Assembly: GCA_011800805.1 (NCBI GenBank)
Contig: MPNW01000006.1
Coordinates: 54,041-118,040, forward strand
DNA length: 64,000 nucleotides
Origin: Hirudo medicinalis
Taxonomy: Eukaryota; Annelida; Clitellata; Hirudinida; Hirudinidae
Direction: 5' to 3'
Part shown: piece by piece, positions 63,816 through 64,000 of the stretch
Layout of the letters: each line of letters opens with the position of its first letter
Position numbering within the stretch: position 1 is the first letter of the stretch
Notes under the pieces: generated by a model
Database searches by the model: none
The model's input: only the letters and a program-made list of their open reading frames with translations
Told to the model about the DNA's origin: nothing
Translations under genes and position numbers: made by a program

Positions 63816-64000
63816 ATCATTTTTAATGCACATTGAACTGCAGTGAGCTCTAACAGAAATTAATTAATGAGTCTCATCCGTGAAAGGTTCCTTTTCTAGC
63901 TAAAATCAAGTTTGTTGATGTTTTCAAATTGTATTTGGCAAATATTCCAATTTTAAGACACACTGATTCATTGCAAACATTTGTAATGAAATGTTGCAGT
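63816..64000. other. Window end, no feature seen
   Basis: AT-rich sequence beyond the LINE tail; nothing recognisable before the window ends. Confidence 0.5.

Overview
This window is animal nuclear DNA from an invertebrate. It is AT-rich. Its genes are split by many short introns with GT-AG borders, and it carries trinucleotide microsatellites, two runs of N and decayed retrotransposons. I cannot fix the phylum from the sequence. The retroelement types (R2-like LINEs with a restriction-type endonuclease, CR1/L2-like LINEs, Ty3) resemble those of cnidarians, sponges or molluscs. Exon models were built by hand, by matching splice sites to reading phase and to the known proteins.

Layout: (1) 0.4-2.6 kb, glycerate kinase (+). 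(2) 4.6-7.3 kb, a PR-domain zinc-finger regulator (-). (3) 7.3-15.6 kb, a gene desert. (4) 15.6-17.5 kb, a dead Ty3 retroelement (-) split by a dead hAT-type transposon. (5) 18.5-19.5 kb, Mediator subunit MED31 (-). (6) 22.5-30.6 kb, an ARID5-type chromatin regulator (+) whose large introns hold satellites. (7) 31.8-39.8 kb, a secreted EGF/laminin-G protein of pikachurin/agrin type (-), with a dead LINE in its first intron. (8) 41.3-44.3 kb, mitochondrial import receptor TOMM70 (-). (9) 44.7-48.4 kb, an assembly gap in polyC followed by two more LINE remnants. (10) 49.2-51.2 kb, a PKNOX/PREP TALE homeobox gene (-), possibly with an upstream alternative first exon. (11) 54.7-57.4 kb, SAAL1 (+). 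(12) 58.8-62.4 kb, a compact TASOR homologue (-). (13) 62.7-63.8 kb, a CR1/L2-like LINE (+).

There is no operon logic; these are independent housekeeping and regulatory genes. Four are transcription or chromatin regulators (PRDM-like, ARID5, PKNOX, TASOR), and two of these (PRDM-like, ARID5) carry PLDLS-type CtBP docking motifs. The most unusual points are the short TASOR homologue, a substitution at a near-invariant position of the PKNOX homeodomain (WFINGRRR), a phase-compatible alternative PKNOX first exon, and the hAT-in-Ty3 nest. I found no wholly new system.
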